Shown one piece after another: positions 1 to 11,884 of a stretch of DNA of 64,000 bases. A program made the position numbers and the translations under genes. Every line of letters starts with the position of its first letter. Positions within the stretch are counted from its first letter, which is position 1. The notes beneath the pieces are model-generated. The model made no database searches. It saw only the letters and a list, made by a program, of their open reading frames with translations, and was not told where the DNA came from. Origin of the DNA: Phytophthora colocasiae (taxonomy: Eukaryota > Oomycota > Peronosporomycetes > Peronosporales > Peronosporaceae); contig JAGKQI010000077.1 of the NCBI GenBank assembly GCA_018806915.1, positions 1-64,000 on the forward strand, in the 5' to 3' direction.

Positions 1-569
1 GATCGAAGCTGGATCACGAGTCTGGCTATATCTAGATCGTGTGAAGGAAGGATAGTGCGCGTAAACTCGCTCTCACCTTTGGCACGGCCCGTACCGTGTT
101 GCAGAGAAGCTCAATGAATCTCACGATCAGGCTGGAGATCGCGGGGTCCGACTACCATATCTTTCCCAGTGGTCCATGTTTCTAAGCTAAAGCTGGTACG
201 GAATTTTCCGGATCGACCGCGGATCGAGTTGACGGTGGATGAAGCAGATCGGCTCGATTTCGACGAGATCCCTCCCTTCCGAAGAGGACAGTTGGAGTCC
301 CAGATCTGGATGCCGATGAGTACGAGGTCGAACGAGGATCTCGGACATGCGAAGTGGGAAACGAACTCGCTACGGCCGGATCTATCGTGAATTCCTGGTG
401 CACTGGGTCGGTTATGATGAACCGACTTGGGTCGATGAAGCTGATCTTGCGCTAATGGAGCCATATTGAGCGCGCTGTGTTCCTACTGTGATCATGCTAA
501 CTGGAAATCGGTTTGGCGTGATGCAGTCGCACGAGAAGAGGTGTAGACGCGAAAAGGGCGATGTGACCA
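1..569 (+). mobile_element. Ty3/Gypsy retrotransposon remnant: 3' end of pol with chromodomain
   Basis: This is the tail of a chromodomain-type Gypsy polyprotein. Positions 169-240 read as the segment just after integrase, containing VHVSKLKLVRNFPDRP. Positions 368-469 read in another frame as a chromodomain end, containing REFLVHWVGYDEPTWVDEAD and closing at a stop. Positions 508-540 give NRFGVMQSHE, a C-terminal motif I associate with oomycete Gypsy elements. The pieces lie in different frames, so the copy is dead. In intact elements the chromodomain directs integration to particular chromatin. The rest of pol would lie to the left of the window. The assignment rests on motif recognition, not alignment. 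Confidence 0.75.
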
Positions 570-3500
570 GGTCACAACGCCGAGATCGCGGATCTTAGAT
601 CTGGATGTCTATCTGGATCGGATGTGGAGATTTTATATTTTTCGTGGAGATTTTATATTTTTCTTTGTATATGCATGTGAAACCGGGAGTGATCGGATGG
701 AAAGGTGTGGCGATTTCGAAGATGTTAAACGGGGATCGAAGCTGTGGAGCAAGTGTGGAGAAGAACGCTTTGATCTCTGAAGTTGGGAAAATTACGTGGG
801 ATTGAAACTGAGGGTTAAGCTGGAGTCAGGACTGCGCGGGTGAGGTACCGGATCGGGTAATGAAGAACATGTAAGCGTGCTGATCGGCTCCAGGTTTCGG
901 CTGATCACCTCCGGACTGAGTCGAGATCGCGAGATCAGGAGTCCTGCAGGAGGTGCTTAGGTGGAGCAGGCGGGTTAAACTTGTTTTTTTCGAGCCGTGG
1001 GATCTGTATCGAGACAGGGTGGTCTGCCGGCCGATCGCGGTAATGCGTTGCGCCAAAGGTCCTCTTGATCGCATTCTGCCAACGCAGAGGGATTCAGATC
1101 GGTGGGTTCCGGTCGGTTCAGAGTCGGCTGGGCCAGGTTGGCCATTCGGAGACCGATCCGGGATACCAGTATACCCGATCACGGATAGTGGGGAAGTGCA
1201 GGGAAGTAGGGATCGAGCAGAAGATCGATGTCCGCCCACATCCCGCGCACGCATCATGGGCAGGAATCGCTTTAACTGTTGCGGCCAACGTTCTCCGGTG
1301 CGGTTTCGCCGTTGCCCGCCGCTCGAGGTAATACCGATGAAGATCAGGATCGGCTTCATACATCGCCTTCGTGATCTCGAGATAATGGGTCGATTCCCAG
1401 TAGGCCTGCAGGTGATCTGACTCGTAGGCGGGCGTGGTGGCATCCGCGATCTGCCCCAGCGGGAGTTCCAGCACGACGATGTAGATCGAGATCGAAGAAG
1501 GTGGGGGGCCGGTCGGTTGCGGAGCACCTCCCAAGGTCGGGTGGCAAGTAGGGCCTGCACGTTGGGCCCAGTGATCAGGTTGGACCAACCAACCGATCCC
1601 GGCTCGGGGAGGACGGTTAGCCGGTGGGTGATCTCGCTGGGTAGAGGAATCTGGGGGTAGCAGCCTCTTGGCCAGTGTGGAGAGAATCATACCGACGATC
1701 GCCAAGCGTTCCGACTAACATCGGATCCCACGGGAAGACATCACCAGCCCGCGAACTGCCGGACGTTCGCATACCCGGGAAATGGACGAGCGAATCGCGA
1801 ACAGAGGAGGGTGCAGCTGGGGCGCGGCGAGCCGCCGGGAGAGCCGCTTACCCGGAGATCCCCCACCGGGAGGGCTCCCGCCAGCCGGACTACCCCTCGG
1901 GGATCCCTGAGGAGGTGGATCGGAATCTGTGGGGAACCACCCCGGAGTGTGTCGGCTGCGCCGGAGGTGTCACGAGGAGCAGGCCCCCTTGATCACCGGA
2001 TGCCGTGGAGGAGGAGGCGTCTGAGGAGCGGGCCCCGCCGATCGCCGGATGCCGGAGGATTCCCGGCTGCCGGCGGTGCCACGACAGCGATCGGGGTGTC
2101 ATAATCCGAAGAGCGTCAGTTTGGATCCAGCGCTAGAATCCTCTTCGTCGTCGTCATGTGCTCCGGATCGGGTTTGCGTTTGGACTGATCCGAGCCACCC
2201 TTCTTCCCGGGGAGTGTGCTTCCACGGTCACTATGCAGAGGTGGTCTGGGGTGCGATCTGCTTCCTCCGCACTCCGGCCCAGTCGGAATCACTGGTTCCA
2301 GGACCCAGATCAGAAAGCGGGTCTGGGCCTTCCTCGTGCTTTTCCTCGAGCTCGGTCGCCTGGGCCTGGCCACCAGGTTGGTCCCCAGCGGGAACGTCAG
2401 GTGTAGCCGCATCGTGATCGGTAGGGGGGAGGCTCCGTCCGCGAAGCCTTGTGGCGGGGGGGCGATGTAGCAGGGAGAGGGGGGGCAGGACTGAGAGCAC
2501 GTTTGACCCCCTGTTCATCTTGAGCGGCGCGGAGCCGAGAAACCATTTCCGAGTGAGGACGTTGGTAGTCGCCCATACGTTATCTTCTGCCTGATCGTAA
2601 TTCTCCTGCAATGCTTGAAGACTCGCGCTTCTAACTTTCTTGCACTTCGGCATGGGTACCGATCAGATCATCCTCTACAACAAACAGAAATATGAGTGAT
2701 CGGCTGTGTCAGGTGGAGGATCTAGACTATATGCACGTACCTAGACGAGTGGATCGCTGTCGCTCGGTGCTGGAGATCCGCCTGTGCTCTGTCGCGATCT
2801 GCGAACGCTTGGTCTCGTTCTACGAGTAGGCGATCCCGATCCGAGAAGTGACTCGGTTCCAGTTCCGGAGTTAGCGTGGGCGAGTTGATCGATGACGAGG
2901 TCGCGTTCGGGCAAACAATGTTGGCTCAGGAAGCCGGTCGCTCCGGGCGAGAGTCCGCCAAGGCTCTATCTCGCTCGGCCAGGGCCAATCGGGTGGGAGC
3001 CCCGGTCGAGGAGCGTGGGGTTGGAATCCAGTTGGAGATGCGCAAGATCAGCCGAGATCCGGTTGGTAGCTGGCTTTAGCGGTGACGGATTCCTGCTTCG
3101 CCTCGGCTAGATTACAAGCATGAATCCGAGCTTCAGCCTGCAGATCCTGGATCTCATCGGTAGCTTGTTCCACTTCACCCGTCAGGCGATCCCGATCCTC
3201 GGTGACTTGATCGAGTTCGGCAGCCTGAGCGGTGTCAGAGACGCCCGCTCGAACTCGTCACGTTCCGACGGGAGCTGAGTGAACTTGCGAGCGCAATCCA
3301 TCGAGATCGGAGGCCTCATCTGCGATATCAGCGATCTCGCCGCTCCAGACGCACGATCTCGTTCTGCTGGTCACGCCCGGAACCGCTCCATGGCGTCGAC
3401 ATGCGCCCGAAGCTCCATGGCTTCACGACTTAGCTGATCGCGTTCGCGCACCAGGCGATCCCGCCCTGGACTGCCCGGCATTGGCCCAGCCTCATCGGAT

Positions 3501-4470
3501 GAGAGCGGGGCGCGCGTGGTCTGGAGCCGGACCCGACGAACGTCGCGAGATGTCGGAGTGAGGGGAGATGGCCGGACCGTCAGGAGATCTTTGGGGAGTC
3601 CGGGAGGTGGGCAGATAATCACTCCCCGGATCACTTCCTTGTTGACTCAAGCGTAGGCCGGAGAAAGTCGGGTGATGGTGGTCGAGACGCTGTTGGGTAA
3701 CTTGTGCCTTGGACAGAAAGATTGGAGAATGAGACCTGAAGTGGCCTGAGACGGACCAACTTGCAGGCTGGGGGCGGATGTGGGGAAGCGCGAATAAGAA
3801 ATCCTGAGAAAAGGCAACGTCAGGCCCAGAGAGTCGGATCAAGCGACAGGGCCTCTGGCGTGGCAAGATACCGGTTGATGACCCCAGATTGCTGGGGAAT
3901 GACGGCCGCTGACGAATGGACCCGGATCGGTAATCAGCCTTGATCTCTCCGGGCAAGTGGGATGATGGATGGCGTCTTGGTCGAGTGAAACTAAGCGATC
4001 AGAGAGCCCCGCCGTAAGGCCTCACGTAGTGGCTCCAGCACCGGGGAGAAGGAGACCAAAGCAGCGGCAGATCAGGACAGGCACGATCTGCTGTGGATTG
4101 ACGACGACCTGATCGTGAGATGCCGCCGAAGAGAGGGGGTCGATCCGATATCCTACGATCAGTGGAGATTGCACAAGATCAGTGACGTGACACACCGTGT
4201 TAAGCCGGAGGAGATGCAGAAGAATTACCCAAGGAAGCAGTCATGTAGAGGCGTCACCCCAAGAGGTGATTTCTTGGTTCGGACAATGGTGGCAGCATCG
4301 GTCGCACGGGGAGCGATGCTCAGAGTACAGGGAGATCGCGATCTTAAATATCGGAGACGCGGAGATACGAGATCAGAAGTGAGAAGATTGCCGATCAGGA
4401 TCATTGTTTCGAAGCTTGGCCGATCAAGGCTACGGTCAGGACTACTTATTCAGAGCAGCTGATCCACGAC
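570..4470. repeat. Degenerate GATC-rich repeat DNA with antisense retroelement relics
   Basis: No intact gene is visible in these 3.9 kb. The sequence is unusually rich in GATC tetranucleotides. Several minus-strand reading frames look like decayed retroelement ORFs. Positions 3371-3634 encode a charged, coiled-coil-like stretch including RERDQLSREAMELRAHV. Positions 1118-1705 and 2231-2653 encode proline-rich and acidic stretches without a recognisable catalytic motif. I read the region as the long 3' part of the Gypsy element or a nest of related elements. This is inference from composition and neighbours. Confidence 0.45.
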
Positions 4471-4475
4471 TACCA

Positions 4476-4580
4476 ATCGAGATCGAGATCGAGATCGAGA
4501 TCGATGATCGAGATCGATGACCGAGATCGGTGATCGAGATCGCGATCAAGCGGATTGGAGGGTGAGATCGAGATCGAAGA
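4476..4580. repeat. Simple repeat of GATCGA/GAGATC units
   Basis: The hexamer unit GATCGA is repeated almost perfectly from about 4477 to 4510 and continues imperfectly to about 4580. It looks like local slippage expansion of the GATC-rich background around it. No gene overlaps it. Confidence 0.85.
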
Positions 4581-5190
4581 TCGGAAGAGCAGTTGCGTAG
4601 CCGGATGTCAGGTGATCGTAGGATAGCAGATGAGGATGGGACACTAGCCAGACGTAGGAATAACCATAAACAGAATCGAATTTGCTCTGGACATCACAAG
4701 TGCCTTCGTTCAAGACCGGAACTGGGAATTACATTGGCCCCAGCATCAAGAACAAGGTAAGGAGAAGAGATCTAGCATAGAGGTTAATTCTGGATAATAC
4801 ATTGGCCAGTTTTACTCTATCTAGTGATCTATCCTTTACATGTGCAAACTACGGATCGGGAAGGAATTAGCTGCTTGGCCTGACGATCCCGTCGACTCTT
4901 CGACCCATCAAGACTCCCTCGCTATAAAAGGAAGCGGCAAGCATCGTGTAAAGGAAGGGATCGGATCCTCAACATTGGACCTTTGGAAGGCCTGGATCGA
5001 AAACCAGGCGATTGGATCCCAAGGCTCGAGTGGACTCGCCTACGACCCGGATCAACCCCTCCGAGTGTAGAGATAAAAGTATTCCCACGCTATCTCACCA
5101 CCCCACTGCGTCACCCAAGACATTCTTCTCGTCCCAAGACATCTTCTGAACTACCTGGAAGAGCGTAACCCGCCACTACCGACGGGTACA
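4580..5190 (+). other. Possible LTR fragment with TATA box
   Basis: TATAAAAGG at 4923-4931 is followed by a C-rich tract (about 5080-5125) and no open reading frame of note. A TATA box inside repeat DNA, between one Gypsy pol end and another element's truncated end, suggests an LTR U3/R piece. I could not find a matching second LTR, a primer-binding site or a target-site duplication. The call is therefore weak. Confidence 0.3.
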
Positions 5191-5435
5191 CAAGGTGAAC
5201 ACTACACGCAGCAAGATCACGGATCATCGGGGACCCCCTCCGTTAGTCGGTGTCTGGGCGCAAGTGGCGATCGCGATCGGCCTCAACCAGATTTTGGCCA
5301 GATCCGCTCCACCACACTACTTCTCGTACGCCTGGCGATGCCACTACTTCGGCATCGCGAGCCATCTTGGCTCCCTGCGGACTCTTCCATCCGCTTGTGG
5401 ACCTAAGTTACCCACCTGGTTAGTGCCCTCGGGCA

Positions 5436-5990
5436 CTACCACAGTCGCAGCCTGTACGTCGCTGCGACTTCGTGCATGAGGCCCTGCTGTCGTTGCAGAC
5501 CCACAAGTAGGGCAAGGGCCTCCGCCCGTTGCCCCGGCCATCCATGGCCCACGATCACTTTCGTGTGGGGCGATGTAGCACCGACTACACCAGCCCCCAA
5601 ATACTCCTCGGACGCTGCCGCGTCCTGGCGGTTCCAGCGAACGCCCTTAGTCCTGACAGAGGTGGGAACATGACTCACCAAGGCTCTGTCAGAGACTGCA
5701 GGCCGGCTAGCCCCAATGGCTTTGCCGCGCCAATCGATCCAGGGCTCGTGCTTCTCAAGCCACGGCATCCCTAGGATCAAGTCGTACTTGTCCATCTCGA
5801 GGACAATGAACGACTCCACGCTGTCGAAGTCCTCGAACTTCACAGCCAGGTCCACTTGGACCTTTGGTACTTCTACCACCGTACCATCGGCTAGTCGAAC
5901 GGCGACTAGCCCACTTCCCTCGCTCTCACGTAGAGCGTCCTCAAACTTGCCGCGGTTTCTCGCGACAGTTCGCCGGTGAGTCTAAATCCT
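5436..5990 (-). pseudogene. Gypsy retropepsin-like protease relic
   Basis: The minus strand encodes a retroviral-type aspartic protease C-terminal half, including KYDLILGMPWLEKHEPWIDW at about 5730-5790. This is the flap and hydrophobic-hydrophobic-G part of gag-asp_protease domains in Gypsy elements. Upstream on the same strand is a conserved-looking segment (VAVRLADGTVVEVPK). The catalytic D-[ST]-G triad expected further upstream is not visible near 6000. Reverse transcriptase should follow at lower coordinates, but the element changes into GATC-rich DNA at about 5200-5300. The copy is therefore truncated. It belongs with the gag relic at 6180-7140. Confidence 0.7.
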
Positions 5991-6179
5991 AGACTCTAAA
6001 GGGGTTGTTAAACCCCCGTACACTTGCGTGTACCACCAGCAGCCCACCGCTCCTTCTCCGCTTTGAGAGTCCCAAGACTTTCTGGGGCTTAGTCACCACT
6101 GCGTGTGCCTCCCGCACCACCCGCATGGGGACTTAGTGTTTCCCCAGTAGGGCGCCCCGCCCCTACTGGTCCCCGGAGT

Positions 6180-7140
6180 TCCCCTGACTCTTGGGCGCCG
6201 GCTTCTTCCAGCGGCCCTTAGAGCCCTGAGGCTTGGAAGACCTCTTCCATTGCCCCCCAGAGGGGCAGACACGTGCGAAGTGTCCGAAACGCCCGCACTC
6301 GAAACAGCGGATGCGTTTCTGCTCGGCGAGCCCCAAGTCCATAGGGGCTGGTCCAGAGCCTGCTCCATTCCCAGGAGCACTGGCCGACGCCGTCGTTGGC
6401 CCGCTGTGGCCATATCACGTAGAGGCAGGAGTCTGAGCCTGTATGGCTGTACTTCTCCTGGAGCGCGACTTGTATCGCCTCCTCCATCGTATTGGCCTGC
6501 AAGCGGAACAGTTGCGTGCGGGCCGGGCTTACTCTTAAGCCGTCCATGAACACAGTGACTTGGATGTGTTCAGGTAGGGGATTCCCCACCAGAGACGCCG
6601 CGAGAACACGCATCTCCTGGATGTACTCGTGCAGTCACGTTTCCCTTGCTTGCAGGCTAGGAAGCGTGACCGCTGGCGATACTCATAGTTCGCCGGGAGG
6701 AATGCGGCCCGGAGCTGTTCGCACAGCTGGGCCCAGGATGTAAAACATCCAGGCGACGTCGCTTCGCGCGTGTACGCCCATGTCTTCGCTCGACCCCCGA
6801 GGTTTGACAGCGCGAAAGCGACTCGAAGTCGCTCCACCGAGATGAGAGCCGCCTCCATGGCGAGCTCAACTTCTCGGATCCAGAAGTGAAGGTTTTCACC
6901 TTCTATCCCTTCATAGGGAAGAACCTTGAGTCTTAAAGGCTTGGGTTGAACCGGCCTCGGTTCAACCACAGGAGCCTCAAAGGTTCCTCGAACGTGCTCG
7001 ATGAGCCCATGTTCATACATGTCGAACGCCGCCGCCAAGCTTCGGAAGGCATCCATCCCAAAGATGCCCGCCATCTTCCGGACCGACTCAAACTGAGAGT
7101 CGGTCAAGTGAGGAAACTCACTTCTATCCATGGTGGCCAA
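6180..7140 (-). pseudogene. Gypsy gag relic with CCHC zinc knuckle
   Basis: The reading frame starts at ATG 7140 (MATMDRSEFPHLTDSQ). It continues as a retrotransposon gag capsid-like region (WIREVELAMEAALI; LRAAFLPANYEYRQRSRF). Frame changes occur near 6625 and again near 6440, where an in-frame stop also appears. The final part encodes a zinc knuckle, CFECGRFGHFARVC, at about 6270-6310 (C-X2-C-X4-H-X4-C), followed by a basic tail. Gag packages the element RNA into virus-like particles. Several breaks plus a stop argue for a dead copy rather than programmed frameshifting. Confidence 0.75.
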
Positions 7141-7460
7141 CTACTTCTGGCCACAGAGGATTCAGGTAATCAATCTAATCGATCTACCCGCGTAGGCGTA
7201 GGATTGACTACAAGTGCTACCAAGTGTGACGGGGGTCACACAGCACTTCACACTTGGAGTATACAAACTCCTAGTGAACGGCAGTTCACTCGGTCTCCAA
7301 AGACTTGGGGAGACTAACTAAAGATTAGGTAGATTTAAGACAGAATATATTATACTTAGTTGTTAGCTTGGCCTGCAATACAAACTAAAAGATATATATA
7401 GTGTAACCTATAAAGAAGGCTGCGGAGCCACCCGCCACGTGTCACCATGATGTGTGACAC
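7141..7460 (-). mobile_element. LTR/leader of the minus-strand Gypsy element
   Basis: AT-rich non-coding DNA lies immediately upstream of the gag ATG, and a TATA-like run (TATATATA) is present at about 7391-7399. On the minus strand the segment may begin with TGTCACAC near 7460, close to where the lipase-like pseudogene begins. Short internal palindromes occur, for example TGTGACCCCCGTCACA near 7225-7245. The exact LTR ends, primer-binding site and target duplication could not be fixed because the partner LTR is missing. Confidence 0.45.
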
Positions 7461-7575
7461 ACAATGTATCCACTTCGAAAGAGTGACTACCAAAACCTCC
7501 ACCAAAGCAGCCACACAAGGTTATAGCCGAAATTAAAGCCAAGGACGTAGCGAGTGACAATGGAACGAGAAAGTT

Positions 7576-8899
7576 ATGCTCTGCCCAAATGAACATGACA
7601 AGAAGATCGTGTCGATCTTTGAAGAATTCATTGACATTCCTGGATCATCGGGTCCGACAAAGCAAACATTCTCCATCCGAAACATCAACGAAGACTACCG
7701 TCACTTCCGACCTTACGTCGTCCGTCCAGCATTCCTCAATTTCCTCAAAGCCATGGAAACTACCACGAACTACCCTGTTGTCTTGATTCATGGCGTTTTC
7801 GGGTATGAACTCGTCGTCCTTTGTGGAATTCCATATTGGCCAGAAGAAGCTCTGGCCAAATGAATCAGCAACCACCTCATTGTAGACGTGAGGGTGTTGT
7901 AGTCCGACCACGACCAAGCTTGTGAAGCCTTTTCTACCAGTTATTTGGAGGCCACTGTCAGACTACGGAGAAGAAGACAGTCTTATAGCAGGTCACAGCC
8001 GCTTTGGAGCCACGTATGAGGCTCCGTTACATCCCAACTGGAGTGAAGACAATCCTGTCCATCTTGTCGGCTACAGCTTCGGATCCACCACCGCTCTGGA
8101 ACTGTATCAACTAATCTGTTGCGACTTCTTTAAGGTCGGCAGTGACTGTCGCTGGGTGGTCAGTCTGGTCTCCATTGCTAGTCCTCTTACTGGTTCGACT
8201 GTGACGCATCCATTCAGGCTGAACGACCTTCCGATGGTACCATATCCACTTGGACACTTCATCGGAGCTGTGCTGGGCGTTTGGTTCAAGTTGCACACGG
8301 ATTGGCCAGTGCTCACTCAAGTCTTCGAGAGATTTTGTCACCTTCCGGTCGAATCAACAGCTTCACTGACCTAGCAGTCTTCAACATCCTCCCTAGAGAG
8401 CGAATAGACGGTTAGTCCACATGGACAAGATCTTCCTCGTGTCCGTGGCAACGTCCAGTCATGTGACTATACCTCGGGTTGAAACTGCGCTGGTGGCTTT
8501 GGTGATTGTCTTCACAATTGCTGCTGCTATTGGTGTTTCTAGTAGAAACGTCGCCTTGACGAGCTTGTCGGTGTTGGTGTTGTTGGTTTGTCTTCCGGTG
8601 CTGCGACGACGTCTTCAAGTTCTGGATTACGCCTCGATCCCTTCTCTTTACGCGCTTTTGCTGGTCATGAGGGGATACGTTCGCTTTCTCCGCAAGAACT
8701 TCGATGGCTTTGATCGAATTCTGTGGGGTGAAAATGACGGTGCTGTGAATCTCCACTCCATGCTACGACCGTGGGCTCCAACAATTGATAACGACAGTGA
8801 CACGGAATTGACTACATCCACATCCTCGTCCTCTTCGTGTTCTTCAATTCCATCCAACAGTGGCTGCATCTCGGACGCGGCCATATTCAGGTTGTGATC
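7576..8899 (+). pseudogene. Lipase-like alpha/beta hydrolase pseudogene, copy 1
   Basis: The sequence encodes an oomycete lipase-like protein related to two minus-strand relics at 14748-15050 and 15623-17457. Visible landmarks are the HGVFGY oxyanion-side segment (about 7790-7810), the nucleophile elbow HLVGYSFGST (about 8060-8095), and a C-terminal part with GENDGAVN and MLRPW (about 8725-8770), followed by a Ser-rich tail. The frame is interrupted at about 7863, about 7950 and about 8370. The product cannot be one protein without frame changes. Such enzymes would hydrolyse acyl esters. The Gypsy LTR abuts its 5' side and may have replaced the promoter. Family assignment comes from the GxSxG motif and agreement among the three local copies. 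Confidence 0.7.
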
Positions 8900-9183
8900 A
8901 TTCGCCAGCGCTTCTTTCAGTAAGCCTTCATGCACCCCTGGGTCACATCAGCTTCATATAAGCAAAGCCACCTCATCCGCCGTGATATTTGTACGTCCTG
9001 CAGTGCCTCGTCCTGCAGCTATGGACACGCCAATGCACGCCATCAACGAGTCCAGCCTCATGTTAGGCAACGCCACAGGCGACGGCCAAGTGCTGGGTCT
9101 CCCGCTCAACTGGGTGGAGACTAATCGCGCTCTGAGTCTTCTCATCGCCTTCGCCTGCTGCGTGGTGGCCACTCTATTGAGCG

Positions 9184-9191
9184 TCTACAAC
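9184..9191. repeat. Left target-site duplication of the hAT element
   Basis: TCTACAAC immediately precedes the element terminus and is identical to 10274-10281. Confidence 0.92.
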
Positions 9192-10273
9192 CAGCGTTGT
9201 TACAATTATAATTGCAATTAAATAATTGAGATAATTGTCCCATCCCAATAACAATGCTACATTGCGACAATGCGAAAATTGAATTGTTGGACGGTAGAAA
9301 CGGGTTTCTAAACCCAGGGTTCGGTTCATTCGCAACGGTTCGCTCTATTTAACTGGCCTTGCAAGATCACTGGAGGTCATTAAACGTAGCTAGACTCTCT
9401 AAGAGCCCTCACATCCAATTTCAAGACTTCTACGGTCGTGGATGTCTATATGAGGTGACGAAGTTGAAGCCTAAGACAAAGAATGAGACGAGATGGACGA
9501 TCGTGATGAAGATGATGAAGCGTTGTGAAGAGCTTCTTCCTTTTCTCCGTCAAATCAGCGCTTCCGACGCGGTCAGGTGTGGTATTGAGAACGTCATGCT
9601 TACGGCTACAGACGCTGTAGACGTGTCGAAGCTGCTTGTGGACTTGAGGAATCTTGAGAGCGTTACAATCGAACTCCAGAGCGAGAACCTGACTATGCTG
9701 CAGGTGCGAGACCTCTTTGATCACACGATAGAGTTACCCTATCACGAAGAAGTACCTTGGCCCCAATGCGTCGATTGTCAACAATCCAGTTTTCGAAAAA
9801 GCGCTGGTGAAACTGCAGGCTGGTCGCAGACTGACACCACCTGAGAAAGCTGCTTGTGTGGGGTTTCGAGTGCCGAGTACATCAGGAGAAAACGCTGTGG
9901 AAGCTGCTGGTCGCGGTGCAGACCTGAATTCGTTTGCACAGCAAGCATTTAAACGACGCCGCATTGAGGGCACTCAAGAAGTGCTAATGAACACTGACTT
10001 TGTTCCGCCAACCTCCAATATCTGCGAAAGGCTGTTTTCGCAGTCAAAGCTGATCTTCACTGATCAAAGACGTGTTATGCGGCCAGCAACGCTGGAGATG
10101 TTCGTCTTTCTTAAAGCAAATAGAAGTCTGTGGTAACCCTACCACTCGCGAGGCTACGTAGTGAGGAAGTAGATGTACTACATAGTACAATACAATATCG
10201 ACATTGTACAATGTACATTGTGGCGAGTGTTGCCCATCTCAATCAATTTTTCAATGTTATTGTTACAACGCTG
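9192..10273 (+). mobile_element. hAT-type DNA transposon remnant with TIRs and 8-bp target duplication
   Basis: The element begins CAGCGTTGT at 9192 and ends with the reverse complement ACAACGCTG at 10265-10273. Similarity between the ends extends about 20-30 bp inward. It is flanked by a perfect 8-bp direct repeat, TCTACAAC, at 9184-9191 and 10274-10281. An 8-bp duplication and CAG-type ends are hallmarks of hAT transposons. Inside, on the plus strand, 9359-9844 and 9807-10136 encode pieces of a transposase C-terminal half, ending in the dimerisation-type segment SNICERLFSQSKLIFTDQRR. The length (1,082 bp) and frame break indicate a deleted, non-autonomous copy. Confidence 0.9.
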
Positions 10274-10281
10274 TCTACAAC
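10274..10281. repeat. Right target-site duplication of the hAT element
   Basis: TCTACAAC directly follows the element terminus and leads straight back into TMEM184-like coding sequence. Confidence 0.92.
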
Positions 10282-11395
10282 ATCATCCAGCACTTGGCGC
10301 ACTACCCAGGCCGCAATTGCAGCGGTACATTGTCCGCATCCTGGTGATCGTCCCAGTCTACGCTTTAGGCTCGTTAATGTCATTGACATTCGTGAATCAG
10401 GCACTGTACTTCGACTCGATCCATGACTGCTACGAAGCCTTCGTGGTCTACAGCTTCCCTGGCTCTAGTACTCAAGTTTCGCAGGTGGAGAGTGTCTGCG
10501 TCTTGAAGATGCAGAGCGAGCCGGATATCCGCCATCCGTGGCCAATTAACCGCCGCTCTAACCCTTTGGGACGAGATGGAGACTCCTGAGACTGTGCAAG
10601 CGAGCCACCATCCAGTTTGTCTTTGTGAAACCGGTATTTGCAGCTCTATTGTGGCAAAAGTACCATACACTCGCGTACCAGTTGATCCTCGCGGTCGTTT
10701 ATAATATCTCGTACTCACTGGCGCTCTACGGTCTGTGGATCTTCTACTTGGCTACGAAACATATTCTGCAGCCATTTAACCCCGTACTCAAGTTCTTCGC
10801 GGTGAAAAGTGTTGTCTTCCTGACGTTCTGGCAGAACAGTCTGCTGGATTTTATCCCGGGGATCAGACGTTCGCCTGGAAGGATTTTATCCTGTGTGTGG
10901 AGATGGTTCTCGGCGTTCAACTCGAGTCAATTCAAGAAGAATCTGGATCGACTACCGGACTCGGAAGTGCTGAACAACATGAAGGAAGTGCTGAGTCTGT
11001 CGGACATTTTAGCAGACACGTATCACAACTTTATGCCGTCCTACCGAGACTACATGCTGCAACGAGGCGGAGAATCCACTGGTAGAGCGCGTAAAGGACG
11101 CAACTCATCAGGTTTCGGAGACACTTCGTCCTCGGAAGGAAGTCCCACGCCCATGGCACACAATAACCCACGAGTGCCACGCTTTGTGATTGATGATGAG
11201 GACGACGATATGGAGGAGATTGATCTCGAGTCAAATGTCAGTACAGCTACGACGTCAGTGGAGTTCCTTGATAGCTCTGATAAGGACAAAACTACCAGAG
11301 CCAAGCTACCAGAGAAGAAGGAATCAGATGCGGACGTTGCCATGGCCAACCCACAGGATGATGACCAAGTCAAGACCGGAAGAGGTCGCTCTTGA

Positions 11396-11884
11396 GGAAG
11401 GAATCAGCGACCAACGGACAGAAGCAGCAGAAGAAGATGAGGAGCCATCCTGTCTGACGATCCAACAGCCCCCTACTGCCGTCAGTGCTCTTGAACGCAC
11501 ACGGCGCCAAGAGGACAGTGCTACTCTATAGACAATGCGTCCTGCTAGCTAGTAATATCCTTATCGTATTGAGATCGTCACGAATACAAGAAAATGTGCG
11601 TATGCTTTTTACGATAGCGTCATGCTGTGTTGGACGTCCGATCAAAGATATCGGCCGTCACGAGTACATGCTGCGTGTTGGAAAGATCATTAAACTGACC
11701 ATTATGATTCTGACACCGGTGGCGATTAGTGAAATGGAAAAAAAGGAATTGAAGACGGACAACAAGCTTGTTGCAGGCTTATGATTGTGAGCTTGTGAGT
11801 AGTTTGGGCAGGTCTTGGATTTGGTCTAGTTGAGGCAGTTAGCAGAACTTCTTCATTTCTTAGAAGCTTAAAATGTTCCTGCAG
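11396..11884 (+). other. Region after the TMEM184 pseudogene with one unassigned reading frame
   Basis: The acidic tail of the TMEM184-like gene runs on in another frame to about 11530. A 99-codon plus-strand frame (11485-11784) contains a Cys and hydrophobic stretch followed by a charged C-terminus. I do not recognise it, and no start context or splice site supports it. The region probably holds gene debris between the TMEM184 pseudogene and the 3' end of the CRN pseudogene. Confidence 0.3.

Larger units (their letters stand above)
9021..11395 (+). pseudogene. TMEM184 / organic-solute-transporter-alpha family pseudogene, split by hAT
   Basis: A start at ATG 9021 (MDTPMHAINESS) leads into a first membrane helix. 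After the hAT insertion the gene resumes at 10274 with further helices ([44 protein letters not shown]) typical of Solute_trans_a/TMEM184 proteins. The tail is Ser- and acid-rich. Removing the element and one target-site copy joins SVYN to IIQHLAHY, matching the family layout. Frame breaks are also visible near 10300, 10455, 10580 and 10870, where the extra loop sequence is scrambled. The copy therefore decayed beyond the insertion. The family comprises multi-pass membrane proteins. The function of the oomycete members is not established by this sequence. Confidence 0.82.

Noticed and set aside
4476..4580. Short regular repeats as a CRISPR-like array
   Set aside because: Units are six bases, contiguous and without spacers; this is a simple-sequence repeat in a eukaryotic genome.
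6440..6625. Programmed ribosomal frameshifting in gag
   Set aside because: There are two separate frame changes plus an in-frame stop, and the reverse transcriptase is missing, so decay is simpler.
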